Below are positions 27,602-35,343 of a stretch of 64,000 bases of DNA, piece by piece. A program made the translations under genes and the position numbers. Position 1 is the stretch's first letter, and each line of letters opens with the position of its first letter. Source of the DNA: Streptomyces phaeofaciens (lineage in GTDB: Bacteria > Actinomycetota > Actinomycetes > Streptomycetales > Streptomycetaceae); the NCBI RefSeq assembly GCF_014648915.1, contig NZ_BMSA01000002.1:620001-684000 (forward strand). The letters run 5' to 3'. The notes under the pieces were generated by a model that was given only the letters and a program-made list of their open reading frames with translations, made no database searches and was not told the DNA's origin.

Positions 27602-28690
27602 GTGCGATCCATATGGAACGGTGCCATCTCCTTCGGCCTCGTCAGCATCCCGATCAAGCTGGTGAACGCCACCGAGAGCCACACGATCTCCTTCCGCCAG
27701 ATCCACACCGAGGACGGCGGCCGCATCCGCTACCGCAAGGTCTGCGAACTGGAGGACCGCGAGGTCGGCTCCGGGGAGATCGGCAAGGGGTGGGAGGACG
27801 CCGACGGGACGATCATCCCGATCACCGACGAGGAGCTGTCCCACCTCCCGATCCCCACGGCGAAGACGATCGAGATCGTCGCCTTCGTGCCGGAGGACCG
27901 GATCGACCCGCTCCAGATGGACGCCGCGTACTACCTCCAGGCCGGCGGTGCCCCCGCCGCGAAGCCGTACACCCTGCTCAGGGAAGCGCTGAAGCGCAGC
28001 AACAAGGTCGCCATCGCGAAGTACGCCCTGCGCGGCCGGGAACGGCTCGGCATGCTCCGCGTGGTCGGCGACGCGATCGCCATGCACGGCCTGCTCTGGC
28101 CCGACGAGGTCCGCGCGCCCGAGGGCGTCGCCCCGGACACCCCGGTCACCGTCCGTGACAAGGAACTCGACCTCGCGGACGCCCTGATGGACACCCTCGG
28201 CGAGGTCGACCTCGACGACCTGCACGACCAGTACCGCGAGGCGGTCGAGGAACTCGTCGCCGCGAAGGCGGCCGGCGAGGCACCCCCCGAGGCCCCCACC
28301 GCACCGTCCGGCGGCAAGGTCCTGGACCTGATGGCGGCGCTGGAGAAGAGCGTGCGCGCGGCGAAGCAGTCGCGAGGCGAGGAGCCGGCGGGACAGGCCG
28401 CGGCGGAAGAGGCCGAGGTCAGAGCCCTCCCGCAACGCAAGTCGGCCCGTGCGGCCCCGAAGCGGACGGATGCGAAGAAGTCGACGTCCACCGCGAAGAA
28501 GTCGGCCTCCTCCGGCACCGCGAGAAAGACGACGTCGAAGACGGCGCAGGCCACGAAGAAGACGACGGCGTCGAAGAGCACGTCGACGACGAAGAGCACC
28601 TCGGCCACGAAGAGGACGGCCGCGGCCAAGAAGACCACCGCGAAGAAGACACCGGCGAAGAAGACGACGTCACGCAAGCGCACGGCCTGA
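27602..28690 (+). CDS. ku: DNA end-binding protein Ku
   Basis: A 362-residue Ku homologue that binds broken DNA ends and recruits ligase in NHEJ. The GTG at 27602 has an AGGAGGG site at 27587-27593, which favours it over the GTG at 27593. The Ku core (VRSIWNGAISFGLVSIP through about residue 255) is complete. Beyond it lies a C-terminal tail of about 80 residues dominated by Lys, Ala, Thr and Ser in repeats such as TKKTTASK, resembling histone H1 or HupS tails, which in actinobacterial Ku increase DNA binding. Confidence 0.95.
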   Translation: MRSIWNGAISFGLVSIPIKLVNATESHTISFRQIHTEDGGRIRYRKVCELEDREVGSGEIGKGWEDADGTIIPITDEELSHLPIPTAKTIEIVAFVPEDRIDPLQMDAAYYLQAGGAPAAKPYTLLREALKRSNKVAIAKYALRGRERLGMLRVVGDAIAMHGLLWPDEVRAPEGVAPDTPVTVRDKELDLADALMDTLGEVDLDDLHDQYREAVEELVAAKAAGEAPPEAPTAPSGGKVLDLMAALEKSVRAAKQSRGEEPAGQAAAEEAEVRALPQRKSARAAPKRTDAKKSTSTAKKSASSGTARKTTSKTAQATKKTTASKSTSTTKSTSATKRTAAAKKTTAKKTPAKKTTSRKRTA

Positions 28691-28760
28691 CCGCCCGAAC
28701 CCGGCCCCTCGCCCCCGGATCACGCCGTACGACCCGGGGAACCCGGTGCTCCCCGCCCCC

Positions 28761-30104
28761 TCACCCCACCCGCTCCAGCGCCCCCTCGGCCCCGCCCCGC
28801 ACCCCGGCCCCGCCCGTCTCCCCCCACCCCCACGGAACCGTCACCAGCGCGACCCCCACCCCCAACCCCACCGCCGCCGCCACGGGGAACCGCCCCCCGT
28901 AGGCGAACCCGTGCCCCGCGAAGTACGTCAGCGCACCGGCGCTCACCCCGACACCCGCCCACACCCGCCAGCCGCCCACGCCCCGCACGCCCGCGCCCGG
29001 CCGGACCCGCGCCTCCGTCAGTGCCAGCCGCCGCTCCACCGGCCGCAGCCCCCGCACGACCGCGGCCAGCACGACCCCGAGCACCACCAGCCACGGCCCC
29101 CGCAGCACCCACCAGCCCGCCGAGCCGTAGTCGGGCTGCGGAGCCAGCCCGGTCAGATAGAACGCGGCGGCGATCACCAGCACGGGCAGCATGTGCCACA
29201 GGTACAGCGTCATGCTCGCGGCCCCCAGCCCCCGCACGGCCCGCCCCACCCGCGCCCGCCCCAACCCCCGTCGCAGGACGGGCGCGACCAGCAGCGCCAG
29301 CCCGACCTGGGCGACGGCCCAGGCCAGCATGGCCGCCGACGGCGGATTGGTGTTGCTGACGTCCTGCCCGGTCACCAGGATCAGACTGACCGGGAACGGC
29401 CCGATCCCGACGAGCAGCGCGAATCCCGCCCCGCCCACGGCCGCCATCGCGGCCGGCACCGCCCGCCCCCTGCCCAGCAGCCCCTCCCGCCAGCAGAAGC
29501 CGAGCTGGTACACGACCCCCCACACCAGCAGGTGGTTGAGCGCCCCGACGGCCTCCGCGTACGGCCCGTCCACCGTCACGACCAGCACACCGACGCCGAA
29601 CCCGGCCACCCCCATCCCGAACGGGACACCGAGCCCGCCCCGCCGATGCAGCGCGTACAGCACCGGAGTCAGCGCGCTGAGCAGCAGATACACCGGCAGG
29701 AACCAGAACTGCATGGCCATCGCCCACCCCACCAGCGCGAGCGTGCCCGGATCCACACCGACCGCCGCGCAGACCCCCACCGCGAGCAGCACCAGCCCGC
29801 TGTACACGGCCGTGGGCAGCAGCAGTCGTACCGCCCGCTGCCCCACCCACCCGGCCGCCGTCCCGCCGGCCGCCCGCGCCCGCTCCCAGGAGCCGCCCGC
29901 CGCGTACCCTCCCGCGAGGAAGAACAGCGGCATGATCTGGAAGCCGAGCGTCAGCCACTGCGTCCAGGGCACCGTCGCCAGCAGCTCCGGCGCGACGATC
30001 GTCCCGTCCGGCCGCCGGACCAGCCCGGTGATCAGCCAGTGCCCCAGGACGACGAGCAGAATCGCCCACGCCCGAAGAAAGTCCACGTACCGGTCCCGAC
30101 TCAT
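28761..30104 (-). CDS. Acyltransferase family 3 membrane protein
   Basis: A 447-residue protein with about ten membrane helices. The start MSRDRYVDFLRAWAILLVVLGHW contains the Arg and His that mark acyltransferase-3 (OafB/NodX-like) enzymes, which O-acylate sugars or other envelope molecules. The ATG at 30104 is the only start that precedes this motif closely. Acceptor and donor are not evident. It is divergent from the XRE regulator and convergent with ku. Confidence 0.82.
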   Translation of the reverse strand: MSRDRYVDFLRAWAILLVVLGHWLITGLVRRPDGTIVAPELLATVPWTQWLTLGFQIMPLFFLAGGYAAGGSWERARAAGGTAAGWVGQRAVRLLLPTAVYSGLVLLAVGVCAAVGVDPGTLALVGWAMAMQFWFLPVYLLLSALTPVLYALHRRGGLGVPFGMGVAGFGVGVLVVTVDGPYAEAVGALNHLLVWGVVYQLGFCWREGLLGRGRAVPAAMAAVGGAGFALLVGIGPFPVSLILVTGQDVSNTNPPSAAMLAWAVAQVGLALLVAPVLRRGLGRARVGRAVRGLGAASMTLYLWHMLPVLVIAAAFYLTGLAPQPDYGSAGWWVLRGPWLVVLGVVLAAVVRGLRPVERRLALTEARVRPGAGVRGVGGWRVWAGVGVSAGALTYFAGHGFAYGGRFPVAAAVGLGVGVALVTVPWGWGETGGAGVRGGAEGALERVG

Positions 30105-30301
30105 GCCCGCAGCTTCCCGTCCCCCCAACTCCCGCACACCCGAAAGCCCTTGTCGCAACCAACCCGTGCCCGTCACGAAACCTGGAACCGCAGGCTCCAC
30201 CCGGGGGTGGAGATCTGTGACTTTCCGTCACGGAGCGTGTTCGGGCTGCTCTACTCTGCATCCGCGTGGGGATCCTTCGGACGGAGAGTGAGGGGTCGGG
30301 A

Positions 30302-31177
30302 GTGACGGTGTCGGAGCAGGCCGAGGACGTGACGGCCGCCGAGGCCTACGACGAGGTCGAGCAGCTCAACGACCTCAACCGGGCGGTCGGCCGGCAGGTC
30401 AGACTGCTAAGGGAACGAGCCGGCCTCGCCCAGCGGGACGTGGGGGACCGGCTCGGATACGGTCCGGACCTGGTCTCCGCGCTGGAGCGGGGCGTGCGGA
30501 CGCCTCAGCGGGAGTTCCTGGAAGCCGCCGACGAACTCCTCGACGCCGGAGGCTTGCTGAAGGCACTCGTCGAGGACATCGAGCGAGCGAAGGCGAAGGC
30601 CCGGGTACGGCATCCGGCGTGGTTCAAGGACTACGCGCGGCTGGAGAGGAGTGCGGTCGAGATCAACGACTACAGCTGCCACGACATCCCGGGGCTGTTC
30701 CAGACGAAACATCGGATTCAGGCGCTGTACGAGATGAGGAGGCCGCTACTGGACGAAGAGACCATCGAGCAGCGGGTCGCGGCACGGCTGGCGAGGCAGG
30801 AGATCCTGACCTGCTGGCCTCCGACCATGATCAGCACCGTCATTGAGGAGTCGGTGTTGCGACGACCGCTCGGAGGGCCCGAGGTCCACCAAGAGCAGTT
30901 GGAGCAGCTGATCCGGCTGGCCTCCCTGCGGAGTGTGGAGCTGCAGGTGATGCCGATGAACCGCACCGAGCACGCCGGTATGGGAGGAGCGTTCATCCTG
31001 CTGACTCCCAAGGGGAAGCGTCAGGTTGGCTACACGGAGGCGCAGGACTCGGCGCAACTCACAACGGACGCCGAGGAGGTACGTATCCTGGCCGCACGGT
31101 ACGGAAGCATCAGGGCGCAGGCGCTCACCATGCAGGAGTCCGTCGCCCTGATCGAGAGCATGGTGGGAGAACGATGA
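30302..31177 (+). CDS. XRE-family regulator with DUF5753 domain
   Basis: A 291-residue DNA-binding protein. The N-terminal helix-turn-helix is clear (RAGLAQRDVGDRLGYGPDLVS), followed by the C-terminal DUF5753 domain (IPGLFQTKHRIQALYEMR, QLIRLASLRSVELQVMP). The GTG at 30302 has AGGGG just upstream. A second possible start is the GTG at 30266, eight bases after a TACTCT -10 element, which would give a near-leaderless transcript. The stop overlaps the first DUF397 gene, the normal pairing for this regulator family in Streptomyces. Confidence 0.88.
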   Translation: MTVSEQAEDVTAAEAYDEVEQLNDLNRAVGRQVRLLRERAGLAQRDVGDRLGYGPDLVSALERGVRTPQREFLEAADELLDAGGLLKALVEDIERAKAKARVRHPAWFKDYARLERSAVEINDYSCHDIPGLFQTKHRIQALYEMRRPLLDEETIEQRVAARLARQEILTCWPPTMISTVIEESVLRRPLGGPEVHQEQLEQLIRLASLRSVELQVMPMNRTEHAGMGGAFILLTPKGKRQVGYTEAQDSAQLTTDAEEVRILAARYGSIRAQALTMQESVALIESMVGER

Positions 31178-31368
31178 GCACTCCGCAGCCCGCACATCTC
31201 GCTTGGGTCAAGAGCAGCTACAGCGGCAATGAGGGCGGTGCCTGCCTGGAGGTCGCCGCCACAGCCGGCACTATCCACATCCGCGACTCCAAGGCTCCCG
31301 ACCGGGCCCAACTGGCGTTCGCGACCCCGCGGTGGGCCGCGTTCGTACGGTTCGCGGCGCAAGGCTGA
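31174..31368 (+). CDS. DUF397 protein (first copy)
   Basis: A 64-residue DUF397 protein beginning at an ATGA overlap with the XRE regulator. The hallmark W-(V/F)-KSSYSG near residue 11, CLEVA and IRDSK are present. DUF397 proteins are small partners of XRE/DUF5753 regulators in actinomycetes and are often involved in developmental or antibiotic control; a specific role cannot be read here. It is about 80% identical to the next gene. Confidence 0.9.
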   Translation: MSTPQPAHLAWVKSSYSGNEGGACLEVAATAGTIHIRDSKAPDRAQLAFATPRWAAFVRFAAQG

Positions 31369-31413
31369 GGACCACGTAGGCCCAAGTGGGCTCGAGAGCA
31401 CGCGGGGAGACCG

Positions 31414-31608
31414 ATGAGCACCGCTGAATCCGCACATCTCGCCTGGTTCAAGAGCAGTTACAGCGGCGCCGAGGGCGGCGAATGCCTGGAGGCCGCCGCC
31501 ACGCCCGGCACCACCCACATCCGCGACTCCAAGGCGCCCACCCGCGCCCAACTGGCGTTCGCGTCGGCGCGGTGGGCCGCGTTCGTACGGTTCGTGGCAC
31601 AGGGCTGA
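31414..31608 (+). CDS. DUF397 protein (second copy)
   Basis: A second 64-residue DUF397 protein, 45 bp after the first, with the same length and the same motifs (WFKSSYSG, CLEAA, IRDSK). It starts with ATG after a GGGGAGA ribosome site. The two arose by tandem duplication. Differences cluster in the N-terminal half, which hints that the copies may bind different partners. Confidence 0.9.
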   Translation: MSTAESAHLAWFKSSYSGAEGGECLEAAATPGTTHIRDSKAPTRAQLAFASARWAAFVRFVAQG

Positions 31609-31660
31609 CGAACCCTCAGTCGTCCTGCGCCGGGTCGGCCGACACGGTCGGGGTCGGGGG

Positions 31661-31994
31661 TCAGACCGCCGGGGGAGTGAGCGGTGTCTCCGTCTCGAAC
31701 CCGACCTTGACCCCGTCGACCACCTCCACGGAGGCCCCGGCCGACTCGAAGCGGTCGCGCCCCGTATCCCCGGTCCCTGGCGGAGCCGACGACTGCCCGC
31801 CGGGCGGCCGCGGCGTGGGCAGCCCGCAGCAGGGCGACCCGCCAGCGGGCGTCCGCTCGCGGAATGTGCCGCGGCCGCGCCGACTCGCCGGTCTTGTCCA
31901 GCAACTCGGCCCGCCGTCACCAGGGCACCGCGAAACGCTCGGCGACGCCCTCCTCCATCAACGGGCTGAGCCCGCCGCCTGCCCGGCCGCTCAC
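31661..31994 (-). pseudogene. Possible degenerate minus-strand gene
   Basis: Minus-strand sequence with protein-like stretches in two frames. From a GTG at 31994 it reads through LSPLMEEGVAERFAVPW to an in-frame stop at 31917-31919, and continues in the same frame through ELLDKTGESARPRHIPRA. A different frame then gives FESAGASVEVVDGVKV and ends at 31661. A stop plus a frameshift would explain this. I do not recognise the family, and chance coding-like sequence at this GC content cannot be excluded. Confidence 0.25.
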
Positions 31995-32009
31995 ATCACC
32001 CCGGCCCCC

Positions 32010-32037
32010 TTGACGCACCGAATGTTACCGGTAACAT
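32010..32037 (+). promoter_or_regulatory. Promoter with LacI-type palindromic operator
   Basis: A -35 TTGACG (32010-32015) and a -10 TAACAT (32032-32037) are 16 bp apart. Between and over them lies a perfect 16 bp palindrome, ATGTTACCGGTAACAT (32022-32037). Symmetry around a central CG is typical of LacI-family operators, and overlap with the -10 suggests repression. The LacI gene at 38118 is the obvious candidate binder. Confidence 0.7.
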
Positions 32038-32102
32038 CGACGCTCGTCGGAGCATCACCACCCGCACCCACACCGTCGTGGGCCGTCCGCCCCGGAGTCC
32101 GC

Positions 32103-33296
32103 GTGACCGACCGCCCCCTGGCACAGCGCACCCCCACACCCCCGAGCGCGGCGGAGACCGCCCCCACTCTCTTCAGCACGGCCGCCGTGGTCGCCTCCTG
32201 CACGGGCTTCATGCTCATCGGCGCACTCCAGGCCCTGTACGGCCCCGCCATCCCGGCCCTGCGCCACGAGTACGGCCTCTCGCCCTCCACCGCCGGACTG
32301 GCCCTGAGCGCCCACTTCGTCGGCGGGGTCGCCGGCGTCCTCCTCTTCGACCGCCTCTACGGCCGCACGGGCAACCGGAGCATCCTCGGCACCTCCTACC
32401 TCCTGATGGCCGCCGGCGCCGCAGGCTTCGCACTGGCCCCGAACTGGCCCCTCGCCCTCACCGCGTCCCTCCTCGCCGGCCTCGGCTTCGGCGGCATCGA
32501 CTACGGCCTCAACCAGCTCTTCGCCGTCGGCTTCGGCCGCCGTTCCACCGCGATGCTCAACATCCTCAACGCCCACTTCGGCATCGGCGCCATCCTCGGC
32601 CCGGCCCTGATCGGCGCGGTCGGTGCCGACCACTACCCGGCGATCTTCCTTGCCTTCGCCCTGGCCAACCTCCCCCTCCTCCTCTGCCTCCGGGGCGTAC
32701 GCGACCACACCCCCCAACCCACCGAAGGCCCCCGGAGCGACACCCCCGCCACCCACGCCCTGCGCTCGGTACTGGCCGTCTTCGTCGTCCTCTACGTCCT
32801 GCACGTAGGCATCGAGGCGGGTGTCGGCGGCTGGGAACCCACCCACCTGGAAACCGTCGGCTACGGCGCGGGCATCGCCGCGACCGCCACGTCGGTCTAC
32901 TGGCTGATGATGACCGTCGGCCGCTTCCTGGTCGTTCCGCTGACCCTGCGCTTCTCGGCCCAGACCATCATCACGGCCTCCTGCGCCGGCATGACGGCCT
33001 GCCTCCTCCTGGCCGCCGTACCGAACCTGGCCCCGTACGCCTACGCGGGCGTAGGCCTCTTCATCGCACCGATTTTCCCGACCGGCCTCCCCTGGCTCAA
33101 CCGCGCCGCCCCCCGAGCCCGCCGCGCCGGCGCCCTGGTCATCGCCGCCTCCATGGTCGGCGGCGTGGCCGCAGGCCCGGCACTCGGCAAGGTCATCGAG
33201 TGGTCGAGCGTCACCGCCGTACCCCTCCTCCTCGCGGCCGTCTCGGCCACCTGCCTGGCCGCGACACGCTGGCTGATCCGCGCGACGCCCCGCTGA
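32103..33296 (+). CDS. MFS transporter of the carbohydrate locus
   Basis: A 397-residue major facilitator with twelve predicted membrane helices. The GTG at 32103 has GGAG at 32094-32097. The motif-A-like loop between helices 2 and 3 reads DRLYGRTGNR. Its overall layout resembles the fucose/glucose-permease-like MFS group. With two GH35 galactosidases and a LacI regulator downstream on the same strand, import of a galactoside or galactose is a reasonable inference, not shown by the sequence alone. Confidence 0.8.
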   Translation: MTDRPLAQRTPTPPSAAETAPTLFSTAAVVASCTGFMLIGALQALYGPAIPALRHEYGLSPSTAGLALSAHFVGGVAGVLLFDRLYGRTGNRSILGTSYLLMAAGAAGFALAPNWPLALTASLLAGLGFGGIDYGLNQLFAVGFGRRSTAMLNILNAHFGIGAILGPALIGAVGADHYPAIFLAFALANLPLLLCLRGVRDHTPQPTEGPRSDTPATHALRSVLAVFVVLYVLHVGIEAGVGGWEPTHLETVGYGAGIAATATSVYWLMMTVGRFLVVPLTLRFSAQTIITASCAGMTACLLLAAVPNLAPYAYAGVGLFIAPIFPTGLPWLNRAAPRARRAGALVIAASMVGGVAAGPALGKVIEWSSVTAVPLLLAAVSATCLAATRWLIRATPR

Positions 33297-33299
33297 GCC

Positions 33300-33410
33300 G
33301 GACACCCCGACGCACCGCCGGCCGCCACAAGGCGGGAGCGACGGCTTCGGCGATCCGGACACCCCGACGCACCCGCGGTCGCCGTACCACGGGAGCGGGT
33401 CGTGGCGGTG
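33300..33410. repeat. 57 bp imperfect tandem duplication after the transporter gene
   Basis: Two units start at 33300 and 33357, each beginning GGACACCCCGACGCACC and sharing a later GGGAGCG segment. The first starts four bases after the transporter stop. The rest of the 292 bp gap before the GH35 gene holds a CACCC-rich tract and no gene. Confidence 0.65.
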
Positions 33411-33588
33411 CGGCGCAGCCCGTCGCTCAGCTCGTCACTGCCGGGTCGGACTGTGGCAGCAGGCAGCAGTACGCCCAACACGCGACGGGCTCGCCGCACC
33501 GCCACGACCCCGACCCACACCCGACGATCAGCGCTGTCCACCCACCCCACCCCACCCCACCCCCCACCCGACCCCCGAAGGGACCCGA

Positions 33589-35343
33589 ATGCCCGCCCTG
33601 ACGACGACGAACGACGGCTTCCTCCTCCACGGCGAACCGTTCCGCATCCTCTCCGGCGCCCTCCACTACTTCCGCGTCCACCCGGACCAGTGGTCCGACC
33701 GCCTCCACAAGGCCCGCCTGATGGGCCTGAACACCGTCGAGACGTACATCCCCTGGAACCTCCACCAGCCCACCCCCGACACCCTCGACCTCGACGGCCT
33801 CCTGGACCTCCCCCGCTTCCTCCGCCTGGCCGCCGCCGAGGGCCTGCACGTCCTCCTCCGCCCCGGCCCGTACATCTGCGCCGAGTGGGACGGCGGCGGC
33901 CTCCCGTACTGGCTGACCGCCGACCCCACCATCCGCCTGCGCACCAGCGACCCCCGCTTCACCGGCGCCGTGGACCGCTACCTGGACCTCCTCCTCCCCC
34001 CGCTCCTGCCCCACATGGCGGCGGCGGGCGGCCCGGTCATCGCCGTACAGGTGGAGAACGAGTACGGCGCCTACGGCGACGACATCGCCTACCTCAAGCA
34101 CCTGGAGGCATCGCTCCGCTCCCGGGGCATCGAGGAGCTCCTCTTCACCTGCGACCAGACCGACGGCGACCACCTCAAGAACGGCACCCTCCCCGGCGTC
34201 CTCGCCACCGGCACCTTCGGCAGCCGCGTCGACCGTTCCCTGGCCCGCCTGCGCGAACACCAGCCCCAAGGGCCCCTGATGTGCGGGGAGTTCTGGATCG
34301 GCTGGTTCGACCACTGGGGCGGCCCGCACCACGGCCGGGACGCCGCCGACGCGGCCGCCGACCTGGACCGCCTGCTCGCCGCGGGCGCCTCCGTCAACAT
34401 CTACATGTTCCACGGCGGCACCAACTTCGGCTTCACGAGCGGCGCCAACCACCACCACGCCTACGTCCCCACCGTCACGTCGTACGACTACGACGCCCCG
34501 CTCACCGAGAGCGGCGACCCGGGCCCGAAGTACCACGCGTTCCGCGAGGTACTGGCCCGCCACGCTGAGATCCCACCCACCCCCACCCCCGCACCGACCC
34601 CCAAACTCCCCCTCACCACCCTGAAGTTGACCACCAGCGCCCCCCTCCTCTCGCACCTCGGCCCCGCCGTCCGCGCCACCGCCCCCCTCACAGCCGACGA
34701 GCTGGGGCAACGGGCGGGATACGTCCTGTACCGCACCACGGTCCCCGCCGAAGGAGCCGGCCTGCTGGCCTTCGAGGGCGGAGTCGGCGACCGGGCCCAG
34801 GTCTTCCTGGACGGCGCCCCGGCCGGTGTCCTCGAACGCGAGCGCTACGACGAGACGCTGCCGGTCCACGTCCCCCGCCGGGACGCGGTCCTCGACGTCC
34901 TGGTGGAGAACCAGGGCCGGGTGAACTACGGCCCCCGCATCGGAGTCCCCAAGGGCCTGCTCGGCCCGGTGAGCCTCGACGGCGAGCCCCTCCGGGACTG
35001 GGACTGCCACCCCCTGCCCCTGGCGGAGCCGCCGGACCCGACCACGTTCGCCCCGGCCACCGCTCCCGTCTCCCGCGAACCGGCCTTCCACCACGGTACG
35101 TTCGACGTCACCGAGCCGGCCGACGCCTTCCTCGCCCTCCCCGGCTGGACCAAGGGCCAGGCGTGGATCAACGGCTTCCCCCTGGGCCGCTACTGGAACC
35201 GAGGCCCCCAGCGCACGCTCTACGTCCCGGCCCCGGTCCTGCGCCCCGGCAGCAACGACCTGATCCTCCTCGAACTCCACGGCACCACCACCCGCCACGC
35301 CCACCTCACCGACACCCCCGACCTCGGCCCGGCGGGGTCCTGA
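33589..35343 (+). CDS. Glycoside hydrolase family 35 beta-galactosidase
   Basis: A 584-residue enzyme predicted to release terminal beta-galactose. The GH35 signature GGPVIAVQVENEYG supplies the acid/base Glu (about residue 155), and MCGEFWIGWFDHWG carries the nucleophile Glu (about 232). The N-terminus GFLLHGEPFRILSGALHYFR and the NIYMFHGGTNFG segment are typical. No signal peptide, so it should act in the cytoplasm on an imported substrate. The start has AAGGGA upstream, and the stop overlaps the next GH35 gene by one base. Confidence 0.93.
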   Translation: MPALTTTNDGFLLHGEPFRILSGALHYFRVHPDQWSDRLHKARLMGLNTVETYIPWNLHQPTPDTLDLDGLLDLPRFLRLAAAEGLHVLLRPGPYICAEWDGGGLPYWLTADPTIRLRTSDPRFTGAVDRYLDLLLPPLLPHMAAAGGPVIAVQVENEYGAYGDDIAYLKHLEASLRSRGIEELLFTCDQTDGDHLKNGTLPGVLATGTFGSRVDRSLARLREHQPQGPLMCGEFWIGWFDHWGGPHHGRDAADAAADLDRLLAAGASVNIYMFHGGTNFGFTSGANHHHAYVPTVTSYDYDAPLTESGDPGPKYHAFREVLARHAEIPPTPTPAPTPKLPLTTLKLTTSAPLLSHLGPAVRATAPLTADELGQRAGYVLYRTTVPAEGAGLLAFEGGVGDRAQVFLDGAPAGVLERERYDETLPVHVPRRDAVLDVLVENQGRVNYGPRIGVPKGLLGPVSLDGEPLRDWDCHPLPLAEPPDPTTFAPATAPVSREPAFHHGTFDVTEPADAFLALPGWTKGQAWINGFPLGRYWNRGPQRTLYVPAPVLRPGSNDLILLELHGTTTRHAHLTDTPDLGPAGS

